64,000 nucleotides of DNA from Haloarcula laminariae (lineage in GTDB: Archaea > Halobacteriota > Halobacteria > Halobacteriales > Haloarculaceae). The stretch covers positions 558,001 through 622,000 of the forward strand of contig NZ_JAMZFY010000001.1 in the NCBI RefSeq assembly GCF_025457605.1, written 5' to 3'. Positions 53,386 to 62,891 of this stretch are shown here, piece after piece; position 1 is the stretch's first letter, and every line of letters starts with the position of its first letter. The notes beneath the pieces were generated by a model that was given only the letters and a program-made list of their open reading frames with translations, was not told the origin of the DNA and did not search any database. Position numbers and translations under genes: made by a program.

Positions 53386-53991
53386 ATGACCGGCGACGAG
53401 GGGGTCGACGAGGACAAGCGAGCGACGTTACGCCGCTTTGCCGCCCTCGGCGCCGCCAGCCCCTTCGTCGGTCTGGCCAGCGGTGACAGCCAGAGCGACA
53501 CCCCGGACGCCATCGCGGGCTACGTCTCGGCCCGCCCGGGGACGCACTTCTCGAAGCTTCGGGACGACCTCCAACTGGGCACCGGCGAGGCCCAGCACCA
53601 CCTCCACCGGCTGGAGACGGAGGGCGCGGTCGCCTCCCGGAAGGACGGCGACTACCGCCGCTACTTCCCGGCCGACCAGTTCAGCGAGTTCGAGCAGGTG
53701 ACGCTTGGCTACCTGCGACGGTCGACTCCCCGCGGGATGCTCGTCGCCCTCCTCCGGGACCCCTCGGTGACGGCCTCGGAGCTTGCGACCGGGCTCTCGG
53801 TGTCCCGGCCCACGATAAGTAAACACGCGAACGACCTGGAGGCGGCGGGGCTCCTCTCGCGGGACGACGGCTACGCCGTCGCCGAGCCCGAGACCGTCCT
53901 GACGCTGCTGATTCGGTACGCCGACTCCTTCGGCGACGGCGCCGCACAGCTCGCCGCCGACGCCGATTCCTTGCTGCGCTACGACCCCTGA
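53386..53991 (+). CDS. Winged-helix transcriptional regulator with two HTH domains
   Basis: A 201-residue protein. The first wHTH is about 45-105 (GTHFSKLRDDLQLGTGEAQH, HLHRLETEGAVASRKDGDYR) and the second about 115-175 (DPSVTASELATGLSVSRPTI, SKHANDLEAAGLLSRDDGYA). The tandem layout is common in haloarchaeal MarR/ArsR-like regulators. A short moderately hydrophobic N-terminus (FAALGAASPFVGLA) may be a membrane-associated segment or just a helix. It is downstream of the SPFH gene; TTTTATAG near 53356 may be its own TATA box. Confidence 0.82.
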   Translation: MTGDEGVDEDKRATLRRFAALGAASPFVGLASGDSQSDTPDAIAGYVSARPGTHFSKLRDDLQLGTGEAQHHLHRLETEGAVASRKDGDYRRYFPADQFSEFEQVTLGYLRRSTPRGMLVALLRDPSVTASELATGLSVSRPTISKHANDLEAAGLLSRDDGYAVAEPETVLTLLIRYADSFGDGAAQLAADADSLLRYDP

Positions 53992-54013
53992 ACCGGCTGT
54001 TACGGCCGCGTCT

Positions 54014-54256
54014 TCAGGCCTCGACCATCCACGTCGTCGACGAGGAGTAGCCCCACTTCTCCACGTCGACGCTGTAGTCCCCGTCCGCGATGGTGGTCAT
54101 GTTCGTCCCCACTTCCTTGGCCGAGAGGCCCAGCTCCTCCCCGATGAGCCGCGACTTGAAGTAGGTCTGCTCGTCGGCGTTTGCCTGCAGGTACTCGAGG
54201 ATGCGTCGCTGTTTCTCCGAGAGCGGGGTGTCGGTCGCCTGTGCAGTTGCGCTCAT
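54014..54256 (-). CDS. Small winged-helix protein (DUF7123-like), 80 residues
   Basis: It opens MSATAQATDTPLSEKQRRIL. The core EYLQANADEQTYFKSRLIGE and ELGLSAKEVGTNM is a helix-turn-helix-like unit, and the end DVEKWGYSSSTTWMV forms a wing. This matches a small haloarchaeal family that I recall as DUF7123. The role is probably regulatory. It is convergent with the HTH gene at 53386-53991. Confidence 0.8.
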   Translation of the reverse strand: MSATAQATDTPLSEKQRRILEYLQANADEQTYFKSRLIGEELGLSAKEVGTNMTTIADGDYSVDVEKWGYSSSTTWMVEA

Positions 54257-54468
54257 GTACGCAGTAGTTCGAGCGAAACTCCCTTAGGGGGTTTGGTACG
54301 GTGGGTTAACCGGCCGTTGTCTTGCGGTTTGGTCACCCTACTGCCCGCGTATGCGGTGACAGCCAGGGCCGTCAGGCCCCGGTTGGTACAGCGGGGAAAC
54401 GGCCGCGGGACCCCGTCCGGCAGTTCTTTAATCGTGGCCGGTAGTATGGGAAATAGAGGTCTATCACT

Positions 54469-54870
54469 ATGGAAATCTCGGACGAACTGCTGTGTCTGTT
54501 CAGTGCTGACGTGACTGTCGAGGACGACCGGTATCTCGTCGAGGTGCCGCGGCGCGAGGTCGAGACGGGCGCCGTCGAGGCAGGCGGGACATACCGGGTC
54601 GCTCTTATCTCCGCGGATATCGACGACGAGGCAGACGAGAGCGCCGAGACCGAGACGCCGCCGGACCAGCCACAGCCGCCGGTCGAACCGGGCGAGACCC
54701 GCTACGTCGAGATAGAGGACATCGGCAAGCAGGGCGACGGCATCGCCCGCGTCGAGCGGGGGTACGTCATCATCGTCCCCGGGGCCGACATCGGCGAGCG
54801 CGTGAAAATCGAAGTGACGGAAGTGAAGTCCAACTTCGCCGTCGGCGAGATAATCGACGAGGACCTGTAG
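54469..54870 (+). CDS. TRAM domain RNA-binding protein
   Basis: A 133-residue protein. The C-terminal TRAM domain (about 75-133; VEIEDIGKQGDGIARVERGY, VIIVPGADIGERVKIEVTEV) is preceded by an acidic linker and an N-terminal strand-rich region. Small TRAM proteins act as RNA chaperones in archaea, some in cold response. TTTAAT at 54427-54432 is the likely TATA region. The 212-base region before it contains only short hairpins. Confidence 0.92.
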   Translation: MEISDELLCLFSADVTVEDDRYLVEVPRREVETGAVEAGGTYRVALISADIDDEADESAETETPPDQPQPPVEPGETRYVEIEDIGKQGDGIARVERGYVIIVPGADIGERVKIEVTEVKSNFAVGEIIDEDL

Positions 54871-54952
54871 CGGGTCAGACGGTCCCGTCCCGACCGCCGG
54901 CCACAGCAGTGGCTGTCATCGCATTTCGCGACTCGCAATGGCTCTCGCCCGC

Positions 54953-55633
54953 TCACAGCTCGGTGCCGTCGGGCCGCTTCTGTCCCTCGGAGTCGTGGAC
55001 GACGACGCCCTCGACGTCTGTCGGCTCGTAGTTCTCCCTGACGCCTATCGCCTCCTGTAGTTCTCTGACCGCCCGCTCTTTCAGCGCCGCGGCCAGGTCC
55101 TCGGCGTCGTCCCGGGAGACGTCCCGGCCTAATCCCTCACACTCGTGGGCGCGAACCATCCCCTCGCTGTCGACCGCCTCGCCCATCGGCTGGCTGGTCC
55201 CGCCAAGCGCGACGGAGAAGGGATACGTCTCACAGATGAGCGGCCGGTCCTCGTGGACGGTACAGGCCCCGGTGCCGTCGGTTTCCTCGTAGAACGTGCA
55301 GTCGCCGCAGGCGTCGGTCTGGAGCGCCCACTCGAAGGTCTCGCCCTGAGGGCCGTCGGGTGTCGCCTCTATCCCGTAAGGCATCGGCCGGGCCACGTCG
55401 CGGAAGTCGTAGTCGCCGGCTTCCTGGAGGCGGCGAATCTCGTCGGGGAAGACGGTGGCCGTGTGTGGCTCGGGGTCGCTCTCATCGGTCGACGACCCGT
55501 CCCCACACCCGTCCTCGCTCTTACAGCAGGCCCCACAGCGCGTACACTCGAAGCCGATGGCCTCGATGGCGTCCGCGAGCTCGCCCACGTCCAGCTCGCG
55601 GGCGCGGTCGAGTTCGGTTTCGAGCGAGTCCAT
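54953..55633 (-). CDS. YkgJ-family zinc/iron-chelating cysteine cluster protein
   Basis: A 226-residue protein. The N-terminal Cys cluster is ECTRCGACCKSEDGCGDGSS (about 30-49); the central part has CGDCTFYEETDGTGACTVHE and DRPLICETYPF. This CxxCxxCC and CxxYPF arrangement is the YkgJ/UPF0153 signature, binding a metal or Fe-S cluster. An Asp/Ser-rich insert interrupts the first cluster. The function of the family is unsettled. Confidence 0.9.
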   Translation of the reverse strand: MDSLETELDRARELDVGELADAIEAIGFECTRCGACCKSEDGCGDGSSTDESDPEPHTATVFPDEIRRLQEAGDYDFRDVARPMPYGIEATPDGPQGETFEWALQTDACGDCTFYEETDGTGACTVHEDRPLICETYPFSVALGGTSQPMGEAVDSEGMVRAHECEGLGRDVSRDDAEDLAAALKERAVRELQEAIGVRENYEPTDVEGVVVHDSEGQKRPDGTEL

Positions 55634-55669
55634 ACCCGTTCCAGAGCGCGGACGGACAAAAGGCGTGTG

Positions 55670-56455
55670 TCACGCCCGGCGGCCGCCGGGCTCCGCCCGC
55701 TCGCCGTCCCACTGGACCGCGCCCTCGACAGCGAGTTTCTCCAGGTGGGCGACGACCGTGGCCAGCGCGAGGTCCCGCACGCCGGTCAGGTCCTTCTCGT
55801 AGGCCCGGTCGAGAACCCCGTCCGCCGTCGCGGCGCCCGACTCGACGGCCGCCAGGACCCGCTCCTCGCGGCGGTAGCGATGGTCGAGCAGCCGTCGGCA
55901 AACGGCCCGGGGGGCGTCGATGGTCGGGCCGTGGCCGGGGTAGAGCCGCGTCGGGTCCCGTGCGTGGAGCCGGCGTAGCGACGAGCAGTAGGCCCGCATA
56001 TCGCCCTCTGGGGCGCCCACGACGACGCTCCCCTCGGCGACGGCCACGTCGCCGCTGACGACGCCGTCGGCGGCGGCAAAGCCCACGTGTTCGGGCGCGT
56101 GACCCGGCAGGTCCACTACCTCGACACCGCCGTCGGCCGGGACCGTCGTCCCGTCGGCGAACGTCCGGTCCGGCGCGACGCCGGTGGCGGCTTCGAACGA
56201 ATCAGTGCGACCGCGCCGGGCCCAGACTGTCGCGCCGGTCTCGCGGGCGTAGTCGGCGACGGCGCCGACGTGGTCCGGGTGGTGGTGGGTGACGGCGACG
56301 TGGGCGATATCGGCGGCCGCGACGGCGTCGTCGAGGGCGGCGGTCCGTCCCGCGGGGTCGACGAGCACGGCGTCGGGGCCGGCACTCAGATACGCGGCGG
56401 TCTCACCGGTCGGTGCGCGCGACTCGACGGGGACGTCTATCCGGCGCCAGTCCAT
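55670..56455 (-). CDS. Metallo-beta-lactamase fold hydrolase
   Basis: A 261-residue protein. The metal motif HHHPDHVG (HxHxDH type; VAVTHHHPDHVGAVADYARE) is near residue 57. Further ligands are in LPGHAPEHVGF, VVSGDVAV and LYPGHGPTI. The C-terminal helical domain (about 185-261) resembles the lactamase B2/glyoxalase-like C-terminus. The substrate is not evident. It is downstream of the small HTH gene on the same strand. Confidence 0.9.
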   Translation of the reverse strand: MDWRRIDVPVESRAPTGETAAYLSAGPDAVLVDPAGRTAALDDAVAAADIAHVAVTHHHPDHVGAVADYARETGATVWARRGRTDSFEAATGVAPDRTFADGTTVPADGGVEVVDLPGHAPEHVGFAAADGVVSGDVAVAEGSVVVGAPEGDMRAYCSSLRRLHARDPTRLYPGHGPTIDAPRAVCRRLLDHRYRREERVLAAVESGAATADGVLDRAYEKDLTGVRDLALATVVAHLEKLAVEGAVQWDGERAEPGGRRA

Positions 56456-56495
56456 CGACTGTCCGGTCGCGGGCGGCGCTCAAAATACCGGCGGG

Positions 56496-56765
56496 TTAGG
56501 CTGTGAGGAAGTAGACTTGCTTTCGCGCGTCGGTGAAGCTGTACCGGGAGTCGACGAGTTCGGACTCCTCCAGTCGGTTCAGCGCGTAGCGGACGGTGCG
56601 GTCGGGCAGCAGCGACGTCTCGGCGAGCTGGCCCTGCGAGAGCGGGGCCTCGTCCTCCAGTACCTTCGCGACGAGTTTCGCGCTCGGCGGCAGTTCGCGG
56701 AGCCGTTCCCGGAAGTCCTCCTGTGCGAACGGTGACGCCGACACGTCCTCGGTGGTCGTACTCAT
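56496..56765 (-). CDS. Small MarR/TrmB-like HTH regulator, 89 residues
   Basis: The start ATG at 56765 gives MSTTTEDVSASPFAQEDFRE. The winged helix SAKLVAKVLEDEAPLSQGQL, AETSLLPDRTVRYALNRLEE and SELVDSRYSF follows, which is a typical haloarchaeal single-domain regulator. An imperfect 12-bp palindrome and a TATA-like TTTTACC lie just upstream, suggesting autoregulation. Confidence 0.88.
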   Translation of the reverse strand: MSTTTEDVSASPFAQEDFRERLRELPPSAKLVAKVLEDEAPLSQGQLAETSLLPDRTVRYALNRLEESELVDSRYSFTDARKQVYFLTA

Positions 56766-56780
56766 ATTGGACGACAATCC

Positions 56781-56797
56781 ACTACCGGTGGTAAAAG
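56781..56797 (-). promoter_or_regulatory. Palindrome at the promoter of the small HTH gene
   Basis: ACTACCGGTGGT (56781-56792) is an imperfect palindrome centred on ACCGGT. It overlaps the TATA-like CTTTTACC on the minus strand, which lies about 27 bases upstream of the ATG. Candidate operator for the encoded regulator. Confidence 0.4.
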
Positions 56798-56965
56798 TTG
56801 GCTATATCCATGACCAAACAATACAGATACTATGGTGTGTTTAATATCTCCTTATACAACAGCCGGATTGCGAAGTTCTCTCCGCCGAGGGAGCGACGGG
56901 GCCGGGCCCGGTGGCGGAACGGCGATTCCAGTATCGTTTTATTCCCCCGGCGGGCACAATCGTGC

Positions 56966-57679
56966 GTGAAAGGGCAGGAGTGGTACCAGACCGACACCGT
57001 GGCCGAAGAGTACGAGGCCAAGCGGTTCTCCCGCGGCGGCCGGCTTATCGACCGCCGTGAGAAGGAGGCGGTGCTCGACGCCATCGGTCCGGTCGAGGAC
57101 AAGAAAGTGCTGGAGGTCGCCTGCGGTACCGGTCGGTTCACCACCATGCTCGCCGAGCGGGACGCAGACATTGTCGGGCTCGACATCTCGGGACCGATGC
57201 TCCAGCAGGGCCGCGAGAAGGCCCAGGCGGCCGGCGTCGACGACCACGTCGAGTTCATGCGCGGCGACGCCGCCCGCCTCCCGTTCCCGGACAACCACTT
57301 CGACACCGTGCTGGCGATGCGGTTCTTCCACCTGGCGGACACGCCCGCCGCCTTCCTCGCGGAGATGCGGCGGGTCGCGAAAGACCAGGTCTTCTTCGAC
57401 ACCTTCAACCGCTTCTCGACGCGGTCGCTGTACAACTGGGCGCTCCCGATGGGGTCGCGCCTGTACTCCCGCTGGGAGATAGACCGACTGCTCGACGGCG
57501 CCGACCTCGAACTCGCCGAGGAGTCACACGACTGGGTGCTCCCCTACGGTTTCTACCGGAAGATTCCCAACGAGCTGGCCGCGTCCTTCCGCTCTATCGA
57601 CACGGCCATCGGCGGGACGCCGCTGGGCGACAAGGTCGCGTCGGTCTCGTACTGGAACACGCGCGTCTCGCCCCAATAG
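56966..57679 (+). CDS. Class I SAM-dependent methyltransferase
   Basis: A 237-residue protein. The SAM motif I is VLEVACGTGRFTTMLAERDA (about 47-66). Motif II-like GLDISGPMLQQGREKA and DAARLPFPDNHFDTVLAMRF follow, as in UbiE/Coq5-like enzymes. The start is placed at GTG 56966 (VKGQEWYQTDTVAEEYEAKR); a TATA-like GTTTTATT near 56935 suggests a leaderless message. The substrate is unknown. The adjacent glycosyltransferase gene could mean cell-surface or lipid modification, but that is weak context. Confidence 0.88.
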   Translation: MKGQEWYQTDTVAEEYEAKRFSRGGRLIDRREKEAVLDAIGPVEDKKVLEVACGTGRFTTMLAERDADIVGLDISGPMLQQGREKAQAAGVDDHVEFMRGDAARLPFPDNHFDTVLAMRFFHLADTPAAFLAEMRRVAKDQVFFDTFNRFSTRSLYNWALPMGSRLYSRWEIDRLLDGADLELAEESHDWVLPYGFYRKIPNELAASFRSIDTAIGGTPLGDKVASVSYWNTRVSPQ

Positions 57680-57836
57680 CGGCTCGGGGCCTTCAGTCGT
57701 CTCCGTCGCTGATACCGCCGCTAACTGCTGTTCGAGCCCGCTGACCGTGTCGTCTATCCCGAGTGCCCTGCTGTCCCCTCCCACGGTGGTCCGTCGCCCG
57801 CGAGTTTTATGCGGCTCCGGGGTCGAATCGTGGACT

Positions 57837-58730
57837 ATGGAGCTATCGGTAGTGGTCCCGACGCTGAACGGCCGGGAGGAGCTGGCCGGCTGTCTGGACG
57901 CACTCGCCGAGCAGGTGCCCGACGCCGAGGTCATCGTCGTCAACGGGCCCTCTGCCGATGGCACGACCGGGATGGTCCAGGACCGGTCGGACGTCGACGT
58001 GCTGGTCGAAATCGCGGACCGCTCGGTCACCGTCGCCCGCAACGCCGGGCTGGACCGGGCGACGGGCGACATCGTGGCGCTGGTGAGTCACACTCTCTCC
58101 GTCGAGGACGGGTGGCGCGAGGCCGTCCGGACGGGGACCGAATCGCACGCGGTCGTTACCGGCCCGACCCACGAGCGACTCACCGCGGGGATGACGACCG
58201 AGTCCAAGGAGTCACGGACCATCGCCGGGCGCGAGGTGACGTATTTCAACGCCGGCAACGTCGCCTTCCGGCGCGAGGCACTCGACGCGCTCGACGGGTT
58301 CGACGAGTACCTGGAGATAGGGAGTTCCCGCGACGTGGCCCACCGGCTGGCCGAGCGGGAGTACAGCGTCGGGTGGAACAGCGGGATGTGCGTGCGGCGG
58401 GAGTTCGAGGCCGACGGCGGCATCCGGGAACGGGACTGGCACTGGAAGTACCGGTCGCTGGCCTACCGGATGGTGAAAAACTACGGGGTTCGGCCGACGG
58501 TCGTTCGGCGGCTGGTGACCCACGCCGGCGGCGACGCCGTCGAGGCCCTGAAAGGCGTCGCCCGGGGGGACACCGCCCCGTCGCAGTGGTTCTCGACCGG
58601 GCGGGACGTCGTCGGCGGCACCGGAGCAGGGAGCAAGGACGGCTTCCTCGCGCGGTACCGCGGCGGCGAGAACCCCAACGGCCGGTCGGTCCGGGCCGAC
58701 CGCGCCGTTACGGTGTACGACTGGCGGTAG
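57837..58730 (+). CDS. Family 2 glycosyltransferase
   Basis: A 297-residue GT2 enzyme. The GT-A fold begins MELSVVVPTLNGREELAGCL. The nucleotide-sugar binding part is VIVVNGPSADGTTGMV and SVTVARNAGLDRATGDIVAL. The usual DxD is replaced by SHT (VALVSHTLSVEDGW), which is odd. The acceptor region has YFNAGNVAFRREALDALDGF. There is no membrane helix. Substrates are unknown. Confidence 0.85.
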   Translation: MELSVVVPTLNGREELAGCLDALAEQVPDAEVIVVNGPSADGTTGMVQDRSDVDVLVEIADRSVTVARNAGLDRATGDIVALVSHTLSVEDGWREAVRTGTESHAVVTGPTHERLTAGMTTESKESRTIAGREVTYFNAGNVAFRREALDALDGFDEYLEIGSSRDVAHRLAEREYSVGWNSGMCVRREFEADGGIRERDWHWKYRSLAYRMVKNYGVRPTVVRRLVTHAGGDAVEALKGVARGDTAPSQWFSTGRDVVGGTGAGSKDGFLARYRGGENPNGRSVRADRAVTVYDWR

Positions 58731-58739
58731 CGACCCGCC

Positions 58740-59558
58740 TCAGAGCTGTCGGGGGGCGAGCGGCTCGACGACTCGCCCCGCGTTGTTCGAGAACACCTTC
58801 TTCATCGCGTCCTCGGGTACGTCCAGCGTGAGAATCTCCATCACCGCGACGTTCGGATGGGTGTGCGGGGCGCCGCTACCGAAGAGGACGCGGTCGGGAT
58901 GCTCCCGGATAGCCCGCTCCAGCAGGTCCCGATAGCGGACGACGCTCGTGTCCAGATACAGCCGGTCGTGGTCGTCCAGCAGGTCTATCGCCTCGTCCAT
59001 CAGGGAGACGCGGAGCGGGTGGCCCCCGAAGTGTGAGAGGACGACGGGGATGTCGTAGCCCAATAGCTCGTCGGCGACAGTCGAGGGGGGAACGTCGTCG
59101 CCGCCGTGGACCAGCACCGGCAGGTCGACGTCGGCCAGCTGCTCGAGCACCGGTTCGCTCGGCAGTCCGTCCTTGGCCGGGTGGAGCTTGAAGCCGTAGA
59201 AGCGGTCGTCGTACGCGTACTGCTCGATGTCCTCGGGGGTGGTGTGGTCGCCGTCGCCGCGGCCGGTCAGGTTCCGGAGCCGGGAGCCGGCCCCGCCGCC
59301 GGGCTCCCGGGCGCCGTCGATACGGGCGAACGCCACCAGCGGTCGGCCGACAGACATCCGGGCGACGGCGTTGTTGGCCTTCAGATACTCCCCTTCGCGG
59401 GCGTTCGGATAGACGACGGCCCGGACCACGCCGGCCTGGTGCATCTCCCGTTCGAGCTGTTCGGGGTCCCCCAGGCCGGGCCGGGGTCGGCGCTCCTCGT
59501 CCGGCTCCACGCGCGCGTGGACGTCGACCACTCGAAAGCCGTGCTCCAGCTCCAGCAT
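58740..59558 (-). CDS. Amidohydrolase-family metal-dependent hydrolase
   Basis: A 272-residue TIM-barrel hydrolase. The first metal motif is weak (RVVDVHARVEPDEE, HxR instead of HxH). Later landmarks are FYGFKLHPAKDGLPSEPVLE, LPVLVHGGDDVPPSTV, PVVLSHFGGHPLR and LDTSVVRYRDLLERAIREHP with DRVLFGSGAPH. This is typical of Amidohydro_2 proteins. The HxR change may alter metal binding. The reaction is unknown. Confidence 0.82.
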   Translation of the reverse strand: MLELEHGFRVVDVHARVEPDEERRPRPGLGDPEQLEREMHQAGVVRAVVYPNAREGEYLKANNAVARMSVGRPLVAFARIDGAREPGGGAGSRLRNLTGRGDGDHTTPEDIEQYAYDDRFYGFKLHPAKDGLPSEPVLEQLADVDLPVLVHGGDDVPPSTVADELLGYDIPVVLSHFGGHPLRVSLMDEAIDLLDDHDRLYLDTSVVRYRDLLERAIREHPDRVLFGSGAPHTHPNVAVMEILTLDVPEDAMKKVFSNNAGRVVEPLAPRQL

Positions 59559-59678
59559 CTATTTGACATGGGGTGAACCTGCTAATAAATCATCGGGACG
59601 TGCCAGCACGGATACCGGCCCGTCCGCGGCTGCGTCGGACTCTCCTCCGTCGGTCGGGGCGACCCCTCGACCGTTACA

Positions 59679-59686
59679 TTTATATA
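59679..59686 (+). promoter_or_regulatory. TATA box of the thermosome gene
   Basis: TTTATATA lies 45 bases before the ATG at 59724, predicting a leader of about 12-18 bases. It is preceded by purine-poor sequence CGACCGTTACA, which would be the BRE position. A strong promoter fits a chaperonin gene. Confidence 0.7.
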
Positions 59687-59723
59687 GAACCGCTTGCGAT
59701 GAATTAAGTGAGGCTACACAGCT

Positions 59724-61304
59724 ATGTCATCTGGCCAGCGACGCATGGGCGGCCAGCCCCTCTTCATTCTTGACGAGGACGCCCAGCGCACACACGGGAA
59801 GGACGCACAGTCGTCGAACATCTCCGCCGGTAAGGCCGTCAGCGAGTCCGTACGGACCACGCTCGGCCCGCGGGGAATGGACAAGATGCTCGTCTCCGAC
59901 AGCGGCGACGTCGTCATCACGAACGACGGCGCGACCATCCTCTCGGAGATGGACATCGAACACCCCGCCGCGCAGATGATCGTCGAGGTCGCCCAGACCC
60001 AGGAGGACGAGGTCGGCGACGGGACGACCACGGCGTCCGTGCTGGCCGGCGAACTGCTCGCGAAAGCCGAGGACCTGCTCGACGACGACGTCCACCCGAC
60101 GACCATCGTCGAGGGGTACCACGAGGCCGCGGCCCTCGCACAGGAAGCAATCGAGGCCGAAGTGCTGGACGTCGAACTCGACGACGACACGCTCGTCGAG
60201 GTCGCCGAGTCCTCGATGACCGGCAAGGGCACCGGCGACGTCGACGCCGAGCGCCTGGCCGAAGTCATCGTCGAGGCCGTCCGCCACGCCAAGACCGACG
60301 ACGGGGTCCTGCGGGAGAACATCGACGTCCACACCCAGACCGGCGCGGCCACCTCCGCGACCGAACTCGTCGAGGGCGTCATTATCGACGACACGCCCGT
60401 CCACGACAACATGCCCCGCTCGGTCGAGGACGCCGCCGTCGCCGTCCTCGACGCCGAGCTCGACGTCAAGGAGAGCAACGTCGACGCCCAGTACAACGTC
60501 ACCAACGTCGACCAGCTCAACGCCGCGCTCGACGCCGAGGAGTCCGAGCTGTCGGGCTACGCCGAAGCGGTCGTCGAGTCGGGCGCCGACGTCGTCTTCG
60601 TCACCGACGACGTCGCCGACCGCGTCGCCTCCCAGCTGGCGAAAGCCGGCGTACTCGCCGTCGAGTCCGTCAGTTCCTCGACCGCGAAGGACATCGTCGA
60701 GACCACCGGCGCCAAGCGCGTCGGCTCCGTCGAGGACCTCGGCGAGGACGCCCTGGGTCTCGCCGAGACCATCGGCGTCGAGAAGCACGGTGACGACGAA
60801 GTGACGTTCATCCAGGGCGGCGCGGCCGCCCAGAAGGTCACCGTCTTCGCTCGCGGCTCGACCGAACACGTCGTCGACGAGATCGAGCGCGCGCTCAACG
60901 ACGCGCTGGACGTGACCATCGCCGCCCTCGACGCCGGTGGTGTCGTCCCCGGCGCCGGTGCGACCGAAATCGCCGCCGCCGACCACATCCGCGACTCCGC
61001 GGCGTCCATCGAGGGCCGCAAACAGCTCGCCGTCGAGGCCTTCGCAGACGCCATCGACGTCCTCCCGCGCACGCTCGCGGAGAACACCGGCCTCGACGCC
61101 ATCGACGCCCTGGTCGACCTGCGCTCGCGCCACGAGAGCGAGGGCATCGCCGGCGTCATCAGCGAGGGCCAGACGGGCGTCGTCGACGACCCCGTCGACT
61201 ACGGCATCATCGACCCCGCCGCTGTCAAGCGCGAAGCCGTCGACTCGGCCACCGAGGCCGCGACGATGATCGTCCGCATCGACGACGTCATCTCGTCTAG
61301 TTAG
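59724..61304 (+). CDS. Thermosome subunit (group II chaperonin)
   Basis: A 526-residue chaperonin subunit. Landmarks are [20 protein letters not shown] (nucleotide site), VTNDGATIL-type [40 protein letters not shown] and the C-terminal [14 protein letters not shown] and [20 protein letters not shown]. It ends [10 protein letters not shown], without the Gly-Gly-Met tail found in major haloarchaeal subunits. It therefore resembles the shorter third subunit type (as in Haloferax CCT3), but that is inferred from length and tail only. Confidence 0.95.
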   Translation: MSSGQRRMGGQPLFILDEDAQRTHGKDAQSSNISAGKAVSESVRTTLGPRGMDKMLVSDSGDVVITNDGATILSEMDIEHPAAQMIVEVAQTQEDEVGDGTTTASVLAGELLAKAEDLLDDDVHPTTIVEGYHEAAALAQEAIEAEVLDVELDDDTLVEVAESSMTGKGTGDVDAERLAEVIVEAVRHAKTDDGVLRENIDVHTQTGAATSATELVEGVIIDDTPVHDNMPRSVEDAAVAVLDAELDVKESNVDAQYNVTNVDQLNAALDAEESELSGYAEAVVESGADVVFVTDDVADRVASQLAKAGVLAVESVSSSTAKDIVETTGAKRVGSVEDLGEDALGLAETIGVEKHGDDEVTFIQGGAAAQKVTVFARGSTEHVVDEIERALNDALDVTIAALDAGGVVPGAGATEIAAADHIRDSAASIEGRKQLAVEAFADAIDVLPRTLAENTGLDAIDALVDLRSRHESEGIAGVISEGQTGVVDDPVDYGIIDPAAVKREAVDSATEAATMIVRIDDVISSS

Positions 61305-61360
61305 ACAACCGAGCGTCCCGTCGCGAGGTCCTGACTCGACGAGAGTTCGAGTCGAGCTAC

Positions 61361-61418
61361 CGAGGTCGCCACGCGACCTCGAACGAGCCGCGGGCCGGAG
61401 CCCGAGCGGTCCGGCCCG
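61361..61418 (+). terminator. Hairpin cluster after the thermosome gene
   Basis: CGAGGTCGC-CAC-GCGACCTCG (61361-61381) is a perfect 9-bp stem with a 3-base loop. CGGGCCGG (61391-61398) and CCGGCCCG (61411-61418) form a second stem. They lie 57-114 bases after the stop; CCGCTTTTA follows near 61438-61446. Probable 3' end structures. Confidence 0.45.
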
Positions 61419-61538
61419 TCGCCACCCCGAACTCACCCGCTTTTATCGGACAGCGCCACGTCTGGCTCAGTTTTCACGCACTGTCGCCCCTAGCGCCCCG
61501 CCACGCTGAAACCGCTGGCTCGCGAAGCGTACAGCCCA

Positions 61539-62891
61539 ATGGGCGACTCCGATCTCGGACTCACCGAGAGCGTCGCCATCGCCCTCGGTGGCATGATCGG
61601 CGGCGGTATCTACGCCGTCCTCGGTGTCGTGGCGGGAATCACGAAGGGGGCGACGTGGGCCGCGTTCGTGCTGGCCGGCGTCGTCGCCCTGGGCGCTGGG
61701 TACTCCTACAACCGGCTGAACGCTGACAGCGAGAGCCGCGGCGGGTCGGTGACGTTCGTTCAGGGGTATCTCGGCAACACGACGCTGGCGGGGATGGTCG
61801 GCTGGACGCTGCTCGTGGGCTATATCGGCTCGATGGCGATGTACGCCTTCGCGTTCGCGGAGTTTTCAATCGCGCTGGGACTGCCGGCGTCGCTCCTCGG
61901 CCTGCCGACCCGGCCGCTCGTCTCCGTCGCGACGGTCGGCGCGTTCGTCGGCCTGAACCTGCTCGGGGCGCGCTCGACCGGACTGGTCGAGAGCGTCCTG
62001 GTCGCGGCGAAAGTCGCGATACTCGTCGGGTTCGGCGCCATGGGGCTGGTGTACGCGTTCAGCTACAGCCCCGAGCCGCTGTCGCTGGGCCTCGGTCGGC
62101 TGACGACGCCCGGCCCCATCGTCGCCGCGGCCCTCTCCTTCGTCGCCTTTCAGGGGTGGCAGCTCCTCTTCTACGACCAGGAGCGCATCGAGAACCCGGT
62201 CGAGACCATCCGGAAAGCGGTGTACATCTCGATTCCGGTCGCGGTCGGTATCTACGTGCTCGTCGGCGTGGTGACGGTAACCCTCGCTCCGGGGGCGCTG
62301 GCGTCGCACCCACACGTCGCGCTGAAAGACGCCGCGCGGACGATGTTGACCCCCTACGGGCTCGGAACCCTGGGAGCGGTCCTGCTGTCGGTGTCGGCGC
62401 TGTTCTCGACGGGCAGCGCCATCAACGCGACGCTGTTCTCGGCGGCGCACTTCGCGAAGGGGATGCTCACCGACGACCTCCTGCCCGACAAGATAGGCGA
62501 CGCCGATGCCGAGGGGGCGCCCGACCGTACGATAGTCCTGGTCGGCGCCGTCACGGCCCTCTTCTCGGCGGTCGGCAGCCTCGGCGCCATCACCTCCTTC
62601 GCGTCGCTCGCATTCATCGTCGTCTTCGGTGCGATGAGCTATCTCGCCTTCCGCCGGCGGTCGGGGGCGGTCAGCGGCGCGCTGCCGGCGCTGGGGGTCG
62701 TCGGCGCCGCTACCTTCTTCCCGCTCATGCTGTGGAACCTCTACAACCGCGAGCCCAACACCTTCTTCACGGTGGTGGCGGTCGCCGCGGTCGTCGTCGC
62801 CGTCGAACTGGCGTACTTCGAGCGGGAGTTCCTCGAAGAGGCGGTCGAACGCGTCGAGCCCGACCGGGTTCCGTTCCCGGGTAGCTCGTAG
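61539..62891 (+). CDS. APC-family amino acid permease
   Basis: A 450-residue membrane protein with about 12 helices. The first helix contains the APC glycine motif ALGGMIGGGIYAVLGVVAGI. Helix 6 region has ALSFVAFQGWQLLFYDQERI and ENPVETIRKAV. The substrate is not evident. A gene-free stretch of about 500 bases follows. Confidence 0.9.
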   Translation: MGDSDLGLTESVAIALGGMIGGGIYAVLGVVAGITKGATWAAFVLAGVVALGAGYSYNRLNADSESRGGSVTFVQGYLGNTTLAGMVGWTLLVGYIGSMAMYAFAFAEFSIALGLPASLLGLPTRPLVSVATVGAFVGLNLLGARSTGLVESVLVAAKVAILVGFGAMGLVYAFSYSPEPLSLGLGRLTTPGPIVAAALSFVAFQGWQLLFYDQERIENPVETIRKAVYISIPVAVGIYVLVGVVTVTLAPGALASHPHVALKDAARTMLTPYGLGTLGAVLLSVSALFSTGSAINATLFSAAHFAKGMLTDDLLPDKIGDADAEGAPDRTIVLVGAVTALFSAVGSLGAITSFASLAFIVVFGAMSYLAFRRRSGAVSGALPALGVVGAATFFPLMLWNLYNREPNTFFTVVAVAAVVVAVELAYFEREFLEEAVERVEPDRVPFPGSS

